A stretch of 64,000 nucleotides of DNA, taken from Bordetella parapertussis. Its GTDB lineage: Bacteria; Pseudomonadota; Gammaproteobacteria; Burkholderiales; SG8-39. Within the stretch, counting starts at the first letter, position 1. Each line of letters starts with the position of its first letter. The stretch spans positions 1 to 64,000 of the forward strand of contig CAMAXP010000001.1 in assembly GCA_945862265.1 (NCBI GenBank), given 5' to 3'. This document shows, one piece after another, positions 33,066 through 43,800 of the stretch. Position numbers and translations under genes: made by a program. The notes beneath the pieces are model-generated. The model ran no database searches and was not told where the DNA came from. It saw only the letters and a program-made list of their open reading frames with translations.

Positions 33066-34416
33066 GCTGCTGAAGGGCTGAGCGGAATTCGCCCTGGATC
33101 CTCTCCAGGGCTTGGGCGGTGTCCGCCTCGAAGCGCAGCACGATCACCGGCGTGGTGTTCGATGCACGCGCCAGGCCGAACCCGTCGGCATATTCGGCCC
33201 GCACCCCATCTATCGCAAGGATCCGCTCGGCGTTGGGGAACGGCGCGGAGGCCTGCAGCTTTTCGATCAGGGCGTGCGGCTCGCCCTCCGCCAGCTTCCA
33301 GTTCAACTCCGGCGTGGAGGGGGAGTCCGGCAGCGCATTCAGGAGCGCGCTCGGGTCGCGCTCGCGCGAAACGATCTCCAGCAGTCGTGCGCCGACATAG
33401 AGCGCATCGTCGAACCCGTACCAGCGCTCCTTGAAGAACGTGTGGCCGGACATCTCGCCTGCGAGCGGCGCACCGGTTTCCTTGAGCTTCGCCTTGACGA
33501 ACGAATGCCCCGTTTTCCAGATCAGCGGAACGCCGCCGTGCGACTCGATCCAGGGCTTGAGCAGGCGCGTGCACTTCACGTCGTAAATGATGGTCGCGCC
33601 TGGGTTGCGCGCGAGCACGTCCTTCGCGTAGAGCATCAGCTGCCGGTCCGGGTAGATGATCTTCCCGTCCTTGGTGACCACGCCGATGCGGTCGCCGTCG
33701 CCGTCGAAGGCCAGGCCCAGCTCCGCGTCCGAGTCTGCGAGCAGCGCAACGAGGTCCGCGAGGTTCTTCGGCTGGGAAGGGTCGGGGTGGTGGTTGGGAA
33801 AGCGCCCGTCGATTTCCGAATACAGCGCGGTGACTTCGCAGCCGAGTTGCCGGAAGAGCCGTGGCGCAATGTCGCCCGTCACGCCGTTGCCGCAATCGAT
33901 CGCGATCTTCATCGGCCGGGCGAGCTTCACGTCACCCACAACCCGCTCCAGGTAGGCGTCCGCGATCTCACGGTGTTCGATGCGCCCGGCGCCCTTCGCC
34001 ACGCGCCCGGATTCAATGCGCCGCCTGAGTTCCTGGATCGCCTCGCCGGCGAGCGTGCTGCCGGCGATCACCATCTTGATGCCGTTGTAATCCGGCGGAT
34101 TGTGGCTGCCGGTGAGCATGACCGCGCTGCCGCACCCGAGGTGGTAGGCCGCGAAGTAAGTGACCGGCGTGGGCACCATGCCGATATCGATAACGTTCGC
34201 GCCGCTTGCCGCGATGCCTTCGGCGAGCGCCGCCGACAGTTCCGGTCCGGACAGGCGACCGTCGCGGCCGATGGCAATCGTCGTGCCTCCGGCTTCGAGC
34301 GCGAGCGTACCCAGTGCCTGGCCTATCGCACGCACCACCTGCGCAGTGAGCGTGGCGCCGACGATGCCGCGAATGTCATAGGCGCGAAATATTTCTGCTG
34401 GGACTGAAGTCGTCAT
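33037..34416 (-). CDS. Phosphomannomutase/phosphoglucomutase (AlgC type)
   Basis: Interconverts mannose or glucose 1- and 6-phosphates for LPS and exopolysaccharide precursors. Alpha-D-phosphohexomutase family, 459 aa. The phosphoserine loop is MLTGSHNPPDYNG, the Mg loop FDGDGDRIGVV, the sugar-specificity loop GEMSGHTFF and the C-terminal phosphate-binding RFEADTAQALERIQG. N-terminus IFRAYDIRGIVG is typical of AlgC-like enzymes. It overlaps the upstream hydrolase gene by 4 bases and converges on the ferritin-like gene. Confidence 0.94.
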   Translation of the reverse strand: MTTSVPAEIFRAYDIRGIVGATLTAQVVRAIGQALGTLALEAGGTTIAIGRDGRLSGPELSAALAEGIAASGANVIDIGMVPTPVTYFAAYHLGCGSAVMLTGSHNPPDYNGIKMVIAGSTLAGEAIQELRRRIESGRVAKGAGRIEHREIADAYLERVVGDVKLARPMKIAIDCGNGVTGDIAPRLFRQLGCEVTALYSEIDGRFPNHHPDPSQPKNLADLVALLADSDAELGLAFDGDGDRIGVVTKDGKIIYPDRQLMLYAKDVLARNPGATIIYDVKCTRLLKPWIESHGGVPLIWKTGHSFVKAKLKETGAPLAGEMSGHTFFKERWYGFDDALYVGARLLEIVSRERDPSALLNALPDSPSTPELNWKLAEGEPHALIEKLQASAPFPNAERILAIDGVRAEYADGFGLARASNTTPVIVLRFEADTAQALERIQGEFRSALQQLKPGSPLPF

Positions 34417-35372
34417 GGAAAGGGCCTGTTGGCTGGGAAATCAAGGATGCGTGTGGCGAGCCATCCGTGCCGGCCGGGAAACGGGCCGGACAGGAACCCC
34501 ACGTGCCCGCCGGTCGCGGGGAACTCCAATGTTACGTGCTTTGCGGCGTTGCGAGTGCGCGCCAGCACTCCCTCCGGAAGGAAGGGATCGTTCCGCGCAT
34601 TGAGCACCAGCGTCGGCACGCGCACGCCCCCGAGGAGCGGCCAGCTGCTTGCTCGGGCCCAGTAGTCGTCCGTGTCGCGAAAGCCGTGCAGTGGGGCGGT
34701 CACGGCGTTGTCGAAGTCGTAAAGGGTCCTCGAGGCACGCATGGCCTTGCCGTCGAAGCTGCCGGGAAACTGGGCGAGCTTGGCCGCGGCCTTGCGCTTC
34801 AGGGTGTCGAGGAACATGCGCGTATAAACCATGTTGAAACCGCTGCCGAGGGCGCGTCCTGCGGCGGCCAGGTCGATCGGCGCAGAGACGGACGCGGCAT
34901 GCGCAACAACCTGCACCGCATCCTCCGCACGCTCCCCCAGCCACTTGAGCAGGGCGTTTCCACCCAGCGAGACGCCCACAGCATAGATTTCGGCGGATGG
35001 GCTGCCTGCCTTGAGGCGCCGCAGGATCCAGTCGATTTCCGCCGAATCGCCCGAATGGTAGGCCCGCGGCAGGCGGTTCAATTCGCCTGAACATCCACGG
35101 AAGTGGGGCACCACGCAGCGCCAACCCTCGGCGAGCGCGCTGCGGACGATGGCCCGCGCATAGTGGCTGTTCGAGCTTCCTTCGAGGCCGTGGAACAGCA
35201 CGAGGAGGCGCGTTGCGTCCGGCGGCCCCGCCCAGTCCAGGTCGATGAAGTCGCCGTCCGGCGTATCCCACCGTTCGCGCGTGAATTCGACAGCGGGCGG
35301 CGGGCTGAGGGCGGCGAAGATGGTTTGCGCATGGCCGCCGGGCAGCCAGCGCGGCGCGATGTAGGACCTCAA
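34413..35372 (-). CDS. Alpha/beta hydrolase, YheT family
   Basis: Hydrolase of the YheT/ABHD1-3 group, 319 aa. N-terminus PRWLPGGHAQTIFAAL is diagnostic. The oxyanion region is LVLFHGLEGSSNSHYA, the nucleophile elbow GVSLGGNALLKWLGE (Ser), the acid in VLNARNDPFLP and the His in GGHVGF. Physiological substrate unknown; homologues hydrolyse short-chain esters. Start uncertain: TTG 35372 (11 bases after the upstream stop) is used; a GTG at 35408 would overlap the upstream gene by 26 bases. Confidence 0.9.
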   Translation of the reverse strand: MRSYIAPRWLPGGHAQTIFAALSPPPAVEFTRERWDTPDGDFIDLDWAGPPDATRLLVLFHGLEGSSNSHYARAIVRSALAEGWRCVVPHFRGCSGELNRLPRAYHSGDSAEIDWILRRLKAGSPSAEIYAVGVSLGGNALLKWLGERAEDAVQVVAHAASVSAPIDLAAAGRALGSGFNMVYTRMFLDTLKRKAAAKLAQFPGSFDGKAMRASRTLYDFDNAVTAPLHGFRDTDDYWARASSWPLLGGVRVPTLVLNARNDPFLPEGVLARTRNAAKHVTLEFPATGGHVGFLSGPFPGRHGWLATRILDFPANRPFP

Positions 35373-35382
35373 CGCCGCGGGC

Positions 35383-35817
35383 TCAATGCAGGATCTTGGG
35401 GGCCGCACTTTCACGCACCGCCTCGGTTTGGCCGGGCACGTGCGAGGCATGATGCAGGATCATGCGCCAGCCTGCGGCGGTGCGCAGGTAGATGTTGGTC
35501 GCCGCGACGATCGCGCCGGGACGCTTTCCAGCGGGCGCTGGGGCGTTCTCATGGACGCTGTGGATGGCGACCATCACTGCCTCGGTCGCGACAACCTGTG
35601 TGACGTTGATCCGGACGCCGCCACCGCCAGCAAAGATCTGTCGCCAGCTTTCGCGCACCTGCTCATGCCCCGCCAATCGCGGGCCGGTCGGATGAACACA
35701 GACGATTTCCTCGTCCTCGGCCCATACCGCCATCATCGCCTCGAGGTCGGCGCGCTCGAGCGCATCGTAGAAGGCGTTCTCGGCGTCCTGCGGGGTGGGG
35801 AAGGCGGTCGTTCTCAT
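35383..35817 (-). CDS. NTF2-like/SnoaL (DUF4440-type) protein
   Basis: A 144-aa single-domain protein. The opening PTPQDAENAFYDALERADLEAMMAVWAEDEEIVCVHPTGPRLAG is the typical NTF2-like N-terminus, and ILHHASHVPG ends the barrel. Betaproteobacterial genomes often carry it next to YheT. No enzymatic activity can be inferred. ATG at 35817; a longer frame upstream overlaps the heptosyltransferase and lacks family similarity. Confidence 0.85.
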   Translation of the reverse strand: MRTTAFPTPQDAENAFYDALERADLEAMMAVWAEDEEIVCVHPTGPRLAGHEQVRESWRQIFAGGGGVRINVTQVVATEAVMVAIHSVHENAPAPAGKRPGAIVAATNIYLRTAAGWRMILHHASHVPGQTEAVRESAAPKILH

Positions 35818-35854
35818 CGGTGTGCGAGAGGCTGTGCGCGTCAGGGCGGCAATT

Positions 35855-36946
35855 CTAGCGATCCTTGCCTGCGGCAGCGAGCGCCTCGCCGAATACCCGG
35901 CCGGGCGACAGGTCGCGCATGCAGCGGAAGTGGCCGAGCGGGCACTCGCGGGCAAAGCACGGGCTGCATTCAAGCGACAGGGTCTGGATGCGCGCGAGCT
36001 TGGAGCGCGGCGGCGTGTGTACCGGGCTCGAAGACCCGAACAAGGCCACCAGGGGCCGCTGGAGCGAGGCCGCAATATGCATCAGGCCGGAATCGTTGCT
36101 GACGACAACGTGTGCCACGCCGATCAGGTCGATCGCGCTCGCGAGGTCTGTCAGGCCGCAAAGGTTGGTCGCGCAGCCGGGACGCGCGGACAGGATCGCC
36201 TCGCCGACCGGGCGGTCGGCGGCGGACCCCATGACCCACACCGAGAACCCGGCCGAACCGAGCATGGTCGCAAGTTCTGCGTAGTGTTCCGCGGGCCAGC
36301 GCTTGGCCGGTCCGTACTCGGCGCCGGGGCACAGCACTGCTACGGGATGCATGTCCGAAGGTGGCTGCAGCGAAAGGTGCGCCAGCGTTCGCGCGAGGTT
36401 CGCGCCGGACAGGGTCAGGCGGACTTCGGGCGGCTGCGCGATCGGTTCGCCGGGGGTGGCCGCAAGCGCGAGATATCTCTCCACCATCGCGGGAGGATCC
36501 TTCCGGTCGAGCCTGTGGCGGATGTTGAGCAGCCCGTAGCGCGACTCGCCGATGTAACCCGCGCGCAGGGGGATGTCGGCGAAGAACGGAACGAGTGCGC
36601 TCTTCAGGGTATTGGGCAGGACGATGGCCTGCGAGTAGCCGCGAGACGAGAGGCTGCGGCCGAGGCGCCATCTTTCGCGCAGGTTGAGTTCCCCGTGGAG
36701 GAACGGGCTTTCGATGGCCTCGCTGACTTCGGGCATCCGCTGCAGCAGCGGCAGCACCCACTTCGGTGCCAGGACATCGATCTTGAGGCCGGCCACCCGC
36801 TGCAGCAGCAGGGCGAGCATCGGCTGCGCCATCAGCGCGTCGCCGATCCAGTTGGGCGCGACGACGAGGGCGCGGGGCAGGTCAGTGCCCCTTCGGGGCC
36901 GCGCCTTTGAACACGTACTGCGTGCCGCAGTACGGGCACAGGGCAT
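35855..36946 (-). CDS. waaF: Lipopolysaccharide heptosyltransferase II (GT9 family)
   Basis: Adds the second heptose to the LPS inner core. It has GT9 markers: ALVVAPNWIGDALMAQPML at the start, LPNTLKSALVPFFADIPLRAGY, LCPGAEYGPAKRWPAEHYAEL (the WaaF P-G-A-E-F/Y-G-x-A-K-R-W-P motif) and VSNDSGLMHIAAS. The ATG at 36946 gives 363 aa but overlaps the upstream zf-CHCC gene by 65 bases and adds about 22 non-homologous residues. A CTG at 36880 fits homology better but is a rare start. The Cys-rich C-terminus (CSPCFARECPLGHFRCM) is characteristic of WaaF. Confidence 0.9.
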   Translation of the reverse strand: MPCARTAARSTCSKARPRRGTDLPRALVVAPNWIGDALMAQPMLALLLQRVAGLKIDVLAPKWVLPLLQRMPEVSEAIESPFLHGELNLRERWRLGRSLSSRGYSQAIVLPNTLKSALVPFFADIPLRAGYIGESRYGLLNIRHRLDRKDPPAMVERYLALAATPGEPIAQPPEVRLTLSGANLARTLAHLSLQPPSDMHPVAVLCPGAEYGPAKRWPAEHYAELATMLGSAGFSVWVMGSAADRPVGEAILSARPGCATNLCGLTDLASAIDLIGVAHVVVSNDSGLMHIAASLQRPLVALFGSSSPVHTPPRSKLARIQTLSLECSPCFARECPLGHFRCMRDLSPGRVFGEALAAAGKDR

Positions 36947-37067
36947 GGCCTGTCGCGGCCACGTCGAGGAAAACGCGCGGGTGGCGGCTCCACAGCGGTG
37001 CGCCTGCCGTGGGGCAGTGCAACGGCAGGTCCTGCGCCCCGACTTCGACTTCCCTCGGATCGGCCAT
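36882..37067 (-). CDS. zf-CHCC zinc-finger protein (61 aa)
   Basis: Small zinc-binding protein related to the mitochondrial complex I subunit NDUFS6. Metal ligands are Cys18, His29, Cys44 and Cys47 in the pattern HCP...RHPRVFLDV...ALCPYCGTQY. Usually found, as here, just downstream of ilvE in Betaproteobacteria. Function in bacteria is not established. Very short intergenic distance (5 bases) to ilvE. Confidence 0.9.
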   Translation of the reverse strand: MADPREVEVGAQDLPLHCPTAGAPLWSRHPRVFLDVAATGHALCPYCGTQYVFKGAAPKGH

Positions 37068-37072
37068 GGAGG

Positions 37073-38032
37073 TTACTTCTTCTTTGCAGGCTTCTTGGCC
37101 ACTTTCGACGCCTTCACCGGCGTGAGCCAGGACTGGTGCTTCTTGTCCTTGCCCTGTACCAGGTTGAAGAACGCCTTCTGCAGCTTGGTCGTCACCGGGC
37201 CGCGCTTGCCGGCGCCGATCTGGCGGCCGTCCACCTCGCGGATGGGCGTCACTTCGGCGGCGGTGCCGGTGAAGAACAGCTCATCGGCGATATAGAGGTC
37301 GTCGCGCGTGATGCGGCGCGCCGTCACCGTGTAGCCGCGCTCGGCTGCGAGCTGGATCACGCTGTCGCGGGTGATGCCCATCAGCGCGCTGGTGAGTTCC
37401 GGTTCGTAGATCTTGCCGTTCTTCACCATGAAGATGTTCTCGCCCGCGCCTTCGGCAACGAACCCGTCCACGTCGAGCAGCAGGCCCTCGTCGTAGCCGT
37501 GGTCGATCGCCTCCTGGTTGGCGAGGATCGAGTTGGCGTAGGTGCCCGAGTACTTCGCGCGGCACATCGAAACGTTGACGTGGTGGCGCGCAAAGGACGA
37601 AGTCTTCACGCGGATGCCCTTCTCCAGGCCGTCGGCGCCCAGATAGGCGCCCCAGGGCCAGGCGGCGATCGCCACATGGACGCTCGCGCCCTTGGGGGAT
37701 ACGCCCATCTTTTCAGAACCGTAGAACGCGATCGGGCGCAGGTAGCACGACTCGAGCTTGTTGGCGCGCACGACTTCCTTCTGCGCTTCCATCAGCTGCT
37801 CGGGGGTGTACGGGATCTTCATCATGTAGATGTGCGCCGAGTTGAAGAGGCGCTCGGTGTGTTCCTTCAGCCGGTAGATCGACGTGCCGCTGACCGTCTT
37901 GTACGCGCGCACGCCCTCGAATACGGCCAGCCCGTAATGCAGCGAGTGGGTGAGAACGTGCGTGGTGGCGGAACGCCATGGCACGAGCTTGCCGTCGTAC
38001 CAGATGTATCCGTCTCGGTCAGCCATCGACAT
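37073..38032 (-). CDS. ilvE: Branched-chain amino acid aminotransferase
   Basis: PLP enzyme catalysing the last step of Val, Leu and Ile synthesis. Fold type IV, 319 aa. The PLP lysine is K160 in [14 protein letters not shown]; other markers are [32 protein letters not shown] and [14 protein letters not shown]. The C-terminus carries an unusual basic tail ([14 protein letters not shown]) beyond the conserved fold, absent from most family members I know. Starts 15 bases after glnE and is probably co-transcribed with it. Confidence 0.95.
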   Translation of the reverse strand: MSMADRDGYIWYDGKLVPWRSATTHVLTHSLHYGLAVFEGVRAYKTVSGTSIYRLKEHTERLFNSAHIYMMKIPYTPEQLMEAQKEVVRANKLESCYLRPIAFYGSEKMGVSPKGASVHVAIAAWPWGAYLGADGLEKGIRVKTSSFARHHVNVSMCRAKYSGTYANSILANQEAIDHGYDEGLLLDVDGFVAEGAGENIFMVKNGKIYEPELTSALMGITRDSVIQLAAERGYTVTARRITRDDLYIADELFFTGTAAEVTPIREVDGRQIGAGKRGPVTTKLQKAFFNLVQGKDKKHQSWLTPVKASKVAKKPAKKK

Positions 38033-38047
38033 GGTGCAACTCCGGTT

Positions 38048-40747
38048 TCAGCTTAAAGGAGGTATTTTAGCGGAGTCGGGGGCGAACACCAGTTCCCATA
38101 TCCGCCTCACCGTGCCGGCGTGGTCCGCGGCGAGTTCCGGCGCGACCCGCGCGTACTTGGCGCCATTCAGTCGCAGGGCATGCTGCAGCCGACGGAATTC
38201 CCGGTAGGCATCGCTCGCGCCGGTCGCCAGGTCCGGGGGCACCAGGCCGAGTCTGGCTGCCATGTCCAGCAGGGCGATATTGCCCAGGTTTTCCACCAGT
38301 TTCGGATGCTGGTGAGCATGCGCGAGCACCAGGAACTGCACCATGAACTCGATGTCGATCATGCCGCCGGCATCGTGCTTGATATCGAACAGCCCGCTGT
38401 CGTTCGGGTGCGCGGCATGCATTTTTACCCGCATCGAAAGCACTTCCGCGCCGAGGGCGGCCGCGTTGCGCTGGCGCCGCAGGATGCGTTCGCGCACTGC
38501 CTCGAATGCTTTGCCGACGCCGCTGTCGCCCGCGCAGAAGCGCGCCCGCGTCAGCGCCTGGTGTTCCCAAACCCAGGCGTCGCTGTCCTGGTAGCCGGTG
38601 AAGCTTTCGATCGAGGACACCAGCAGGCCGCTGGCGCCGCTCGGGCGCAGGCGGAGGTCGGTATCGAACAACTGCCCGGCCGAGGTACGGCTGGTCAGCC
38701 AGTTGTTCAGGCGTTGCGCGAGGCGGGCGTAAACCTCGGCCGCGGCCGGATCCGGGTCGTCGTAGACGAAGATGATGTCGAGGTCCGACGCATAGCCGAG
38801 TTCCTTGCCGCCAAGCTTGCCGTACGCGATCACCGCGAATTTCGGAGGGGTCTCGACATGCCTCCCGCGCAGCTGGCCCCAGCAGAGCGCGAGCGTCTGG
38901 TCGAGGAGCACGTCCGCGAGCGCGGAAAGGTGGTCGGCCAGCCGCTCCACGCTCAGCAGGCCGGCGAGATCCTTCGCGAGCAGGCGGAACACCTGCGACT
39001 GGTGGGCTTCGCGCAGCACATTCATCTGGCGCTCTACGTCGCCGTCGAAGACGGCAAGCTGCGCGGCCAGCTCCAGGCTGAACGCCGGCCAGTCGGGTTC
39101 GGCATACAGCATCCGGTCATCGAGCAGTTCGTCGAGCAGCAGCGGATGGAGGGTGATGAAGTCCGCGGCCCAACTCGCGGCGCCGATCAGGCGGGCGACG
39201 CGACCGAGAGCTTCACGGTGCTCCGCAAGCAGCGCGAGATAGGAGGCGCGCCGGGCAATCGCCTCGATGAGGGTCAGGCCGCGCACCAGGGTCGCATCCG
39301 GGTGCGGCGTGTTTACTGCCGCAGCGGCCAGCCGTGGCACCAGGGCGTCGACTCTCGATCGCGACTCATTCGGCAAGGTGCGGTATTTCTGGCTTGTGCG
39401 CATGGCGAGCAGGCGATCGGCGGTCGCCTGGGGGTCTTTGTAACCCTGCCCTGCGAGAATGCGTGCCGTGTCCTGAACGTCATCCTGCCAGACCGCGTCG
39501 AAGGCCGAGGGGGGTTCCGAGGACTGTGCAAAGACGGCGTTGAAGTGCGCGGCAACCGAGGCGCGCACCGCCTGGATTTTTTCGGCGCAGGCGTCCCAGT
39601 CTGCAAACCCGCAGAGGGACGCGACCAGGGCCCGGTCGGCATCGTCGCCGGGCAGTTTGTGGGTCTGTGCGTCATCCAGGTACTGAAGCCGGTGTTCGAG
39701 GTTGCGCAGGAACACATATGCGCTTGCCAGGTCCTTTGCGGCCTCGTCGGTCAGCAGGCGCTTTTCGGCCAGCAGCGGAAGGACTTCAAGGGTCGGTCGC
39801 ACGGCCAGCGCCTTGTCCCGTCCGCCGCGGATGAGTTGCAGCGCCTGGGCCACGAACTCGATTTCGCGGATCCCGCCGGGGCCGAGCTTGATGTTGTCGG
39901 CGAGGTCACGCCGCAGGACTTCGCGGCGCACTTCGGCATGCAGGGCGCGCATGGCCGCCAGCGTTGCGTAGTCGAGATACTTGCGAAACACGAAGGGACG
40001 GCGGATGGCTTCGAGTTCCGCGTGGCGGCTTCCGGTCAGCGCCCGCGCCTTGATCCAGGCGTAGCGCTCCCACTCGCGGCCGTGCGACACGAAATAACTC
40101 TCCAGGGCGTCGAAGCCGATGGCCAGGGCCCCTGCGTCGCCGTCCGGCCGAAGGCGCATGTCCACGCGGAACACAAACCCGTCGCCGGTCTGTTCGTTGA
40201 GCAGCGCAATGATCCTGCGGCCGAGGCGAATGAAATACTCGTGGGCGGAGAGCGGTCGCGGCCCGTCGGTCTGCCCCTCGTCGGGATAGACGAATACGAG
40301 GTCGATGTCCGAGGAAACATTCAGCTCCCGGCCGCCGAGCTTGCCCATGCCGACGACGACAAGCTCCAGTTCCCTGCCTGCGCCATCCCGCGGCGTGCCG
40401 AATTGCGCGTGCAGTTGTGTCGCAGCACAGCCCTGCGCGGCGGTGATCGTCGCCTCAGCGAGGTCGCTCATGGTCGCGCAGACCTCGGCCAGTGTCGCGA
40501 GCCCCGCGAGGTCACGCCCCATTACCCGCAACAGCACACGTTGCCGCAGCCTGCGCAGGTGGCGCTTGGCAGCCTCCTCGTCGGCTTCGGCGAGCGACAC
40601 CAGCGTGGCGTCCATCTCCGCCCGCGAGAACGGCTGCCCGCCCAGCGCATCCAGTTCCGCCGCGAGCGCAGGGTCCGCTTCAAGCAACCGGGCGGCGTAA
40701 CGCGACTTTCGCAGGTGCGCAGAAAGCGCGTCGGTGGCCGGGTTCAT
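38048..40747 (-). CDS. glnE: Bifunctional glutamine synthetase adenylyltransferase/deadenylylase
   Basis: Adds and removes AMP on glutamine synthetase according to PII state. 899 aa, slightly shorter than E. coli GlnE. Two nucleotidyltransferase domains show the motifs NVSSDIDLVFVY (N-terminal deadenylylase half) and YASDLDIIFVYDD (C-terminal adenylylase half), each followed by R-L-R-P-x-G (MRLRPDGDAG and LRLRPSGASG), plus the conserved IEFMVQFLVL near the end. Promoter lies in the 75-base gap shared with the divergent YhdP gene. Confidence 0.96.
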   Translation of the reverse strand: MNPATDALSAHLRKSRYAARLLEADPALAAELDALGGQPFSRAEMDATLVSLAEADEEAAKRHLRRLRQRVLLRVMGRDLAGLATLAEVCATMSDLAEATITAAQGCAATQLHAQFGTPRDGAGRELELVVVGMGKLGGRELNVSSDIDLVFVYPDEGQTDGPRPLSAHEYFIRLGRRIIALLNEQTGDGFVFRVDMRLRPDGDAGALAIGFDALESYFVSHGREWERYAWIKARALTGSRHAELEAIRRPFVFRKYLDYATLAAMRALHAEVRREVLRRDLADNIKLGPGGIREIEFVAQALQLIRGGRDKALAVRPTLEVLPLLAEKRLLTDEAAKDLASAYVFLRNLEHRLQYLDDAQTHKLPGDDADRALVASLCGFADWDACAEKIQAVRASVAAHFNAVFAQSSEPPSAFDAVWQDDVQDTARILAGQGYKDPQATADRLLAMRTSQKYRTLPNESRSRVDALVPRLAAAAVNTPHPDATLVRGLTLIEAIARRASYLALLAEHREALGRVARLIGAASWAADFITLHPLLLDELLDDRMLYAEPDWPAFSLELAAQLAVFDGDVERQMNVLREAHQSQVFRLLAKDLAGLLSVERLADHLSALADVLLDQTLALCWGQLRGRHVETPPKFAVIAYGKLGGKELGYASDLDIIFVYDDPDPAAAEVYARLAQRLNNWLTSRTSAGQLFDTDLRLRPSGASGLLVSSIESFTGYQDSDAWVWEHQALTRARFCAGDSGVGKAFEAVRERILRRQRNAAALGAEVLSMRVKMHAAHPNDSGLFDIKHDAGGMIDIEFMVQFLVLAHAHQHPKLVENLGNIALLDMAARLGLVPPDLATGASDAYREFRRLQHALRLNGAKYARVAPELAADHAGTVRRIWELVFAPDSAKIPPLS

Positions 40748-40775
40748 GGGAGGAAATTCCTAATCGGATCGGGTG

Positions 40776-40804
40776 TTTACAGTTAAAATGCTCTTGCAAC
40801 TATA
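40776..40804 (+). promoter_or_regulatory. Putative promoter of the YhdP-nitrilase-tldD operon
   Basis: TTTACA (40776-40781) and ACTATA (40799-40804) with 17-base spacing, ending 18 bases before the YhdP ATG. It lies in the short gap between divergent glnE and yhdP, so both promoters must overlap here. No clear minus-strand -10 was found. Confidence 0.4.
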
Positions 40805-40822
40805 GGGGCAACGCGCAGCACC

Positions 40823-43800
40823 ATGCAAACGCAGTCGGACACAGACGCGAACGGCAGCAAGGCTGGCAGCGCACTGGGAGGCGGCGAACCGGGCGGAGTT
40901 CCGGAGGGCGGCAAGCCATCGGGCTGGCCGCCGGGCATCCGGCGTGCCCTGCGCGCGGGCAGGATCCTCCTGCGTTCCGCGGAAGTGTTCCTCTGGTCGT
41001 TGTTCTTCCTCGCGGCATCGCTGTTCCTCGTCTTGCGCTACTGGGTCCTGCCCGATGTCGAGCAGTACCGCCCACAGATTGTCGCTGCGGTCTCGAAAGC
41101 CATCGGGTTGAAGGTAACGGTGGAGCGGGTCAGCGCCGACTGGCGGGGACTGCGCCCGCAACTGGAACTGGTCAACGTGCGGCTGTTCGATGCCGAGGGG
41201 CGCGAAGCGCTGGCGCTGCCAAGCGTCGTGAATGTCATCGCCTGGCGCTCGCTCCTTTTCCTCGATCTGCGCCTGCACTCGTTTGAAGTGGATGACCTCA
41301 AGCTCGTGATACGGCGCGACGCGCAGGGCCGGATCGCGATTGCCGGCATGCTGATCGACCCGGACAAGAAGAGCGACGGCAAGCTCTCCGACTGGGTCCT
41401 CGGCCAGCGCGAGATCGTCGTGCGCAACGCCGAAGTCGAGTGGCTCGACGACCTGCGCGGCGCCGCCCCGCTGAAGCTCACGCGCCTGAACTTCCGCCTC
41501 GAGAACGACGGCGATGAGCACGCCGCGGGATTTTCGGCCTCCCCGCCGCGCGAACTGGGTACGTCGGTGGAGGTGCGCGCTGAACTTGTGGGGCAGACGG
41601 TGGGGCAGCCGGGTGCATGGAACGGGCGCGTGTTTGCTGAAATAGGCAATACCGACCTGTCTGCCTGGCGTGCCTGGCTCGACTATCCGGTCGACGTGCG
41701 CCAGGGGGAGGGCGCGCTGCGTGTGTGGGCAACGCTTGCGGCCGGCAAGCTGCGCCGCGTGGCGGCCGATGTGGCGCTGTCGAATGTTGTAGCGCAGCTC
41801 GGCCCCGATCTGCCCCTGCTCCAGTTATCCAGCCTGCAGGGACGGCTGTCCGGGCGGAACACGCCGGACGGGTTCGAGATCGCGACGCGCGCGTTGCAGT
41901 TCCGGGAGCCGCAGGGGGCGCAAATGCAGCCGACGAGCCTGCGCCTGTCGATCGAGCGTCCGGCCGGGAAGCCGGCCCACGGCGTATTCACAGCCAATCT
42001 CCTGGAATTCGCGCCGCTGGCGCGCGTGGCCGGTGCGCTCCCACTCAACGAGGAGGTGCGCCATCTGCTCGGTGAGCTTGCGCCGCAGGGCAGCCTCTTC
42101 GACGCCCACCTCGACTGGACCGGTGACCTGCCGCGCCCCGCGGCGTTTACGGCGCGTACGCGCATAGCGGGACTGGGGATGAAGCCCTGGGGGCGCATTC
42201 CCGGCTTCGCGGGCATTTCCGGTTCTCTGGAGGCCAGCGAAACGAGAGGCGTCCTGCAGCTTGCGGCAAAAGGCGCGGAGGTTGACCTGCCGCGGCTGTT
42301 CAGCGATTCGCATACGTCCCTCGACACGCTGTCCGGCCAGGTGGCCTGGGAATCGGCGAAGCCCGGGGATGCGGCATCACCGCTGCTGCGGGTCAGCCTC
42401 GCCAACCTGGCGTTCTCGAACCGGGATCTTGCCGGGACTGCGTTTGGCAGTTACGCGTGGACAGGTAAGGGTCCCGGCACCATCGACCTTTCGGCGCTGC
42501 TCTCCAGGGCCGACGCAAAGCAGGTGCCGCGCTACATGCCGCTGATCCTGAGCGCCGGGTTGCGCCACTGGCTCGATGACGCGATCGTGGCGGGGACCTT
42601 GGACGATGTCCGGCTGCGCCTGCGCGGGGACTTGCGGGAGTTCCCGTTCCTGAACCCGGCCAAGGGACAGTTCCAGGTGACCGCCCGGGTGCGCAACGGC
42701 ACGTTCAATTACGAGCCGGGCTGGCCGCAGATCGAAGGCATCGACGCGGACTTGCTGTTCGAGCGGGGCCGAGCCGAATTCGTGGGCCGCAAAGGCACCA
42801 TTTTCGGGGCGTACCTGTCAGGCGTGCGCGTCGCCATCCCCAACCTCAATGCCGGCCAGGTGAGCATCGCCGGTCAGGCGGAGGGTCCCACGGCTGACTT
42901 CCTGCGCTATATCCAGCAGACCCCGGTGCGGCGCATGATTTCCGGGGCCACCGACGCGATGCAGGCGACCGGGCGGGGCCAGCTGAAGCTCAAGCTCGAC
43001 CTGCCGCTGGCCGACCCTGAGAAGACCAAGGTGGCGGGCCAGTATCAGTTCACCGCAAACAATCTCACTGTGGATGCGCGCCTGCCGCAAATTGAGCGTG
43101 CGACTGGCCGGGTCGAATTCTCGGACAGTGGCATTGCAATTCGTGACGTGCGGGGAGTCCTGTTCGGTGGCCCGGTCGCCGTGTCGGGTGCCACGCGTAC
43201 GGAGGGTGGTGTCCTTGTTACCGCCCGCGGGGACGCCACGGTCGCGGGCCTGCGCCCGGTGTTCGACCATCCGTGGCGGCGATTCCTGTCGGGTGGGTCA
43301 CCCTACACGGCCAACGTGCTTGTGAATAATGGCTCGGTGCGTGTTTCCTTCGAGACGCTGCTGAACGGGGTCGCAAGCGACCTGCCGCCGCCGCTTGCAA
43401 AGAGCGCGCAGGAGTCGATGCCGCTGCGTGTCGACATTGCTGCCGTCGAGGGTGGTGACAGGATCAGCGTATCGCTCGCGAAAATACTCAACGCCGAGTT
43501 CCAGCGGCGCAAGGAGGGCGACGCCATGGTCCTCCAACGCACCGGGGTCGGTCTCAACCAGGCGACCCGGTTGCCTGAACGTAACGGCCTGGTGCTTGCC
43601 GGGACACTGCCCGGCCTCAACCTGGACGCATGGTTGCCGTTGCTGTCCGCCGCGGACGGCGGGGCTCCTGCTCCCGCAAATGCGCCGCCGAGCTCGTCCA
43701 CCGTCGAGCTCAAGCTGGACACTCTGGACGCGTTCGGCAAGCGGCTGAACGCAGTCGCGCTGCGTGCCGGGGCAGATGCCTTCGGCTGGCAGGCCAACGT

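Noticed and set aside
38120-40786. 888-codon plus-strand frame opposite glnE
   Set aside because: glnE on the minus strand is unmistakable by its two nucleotidyltransferase motifs; the opposite frame has no motif.
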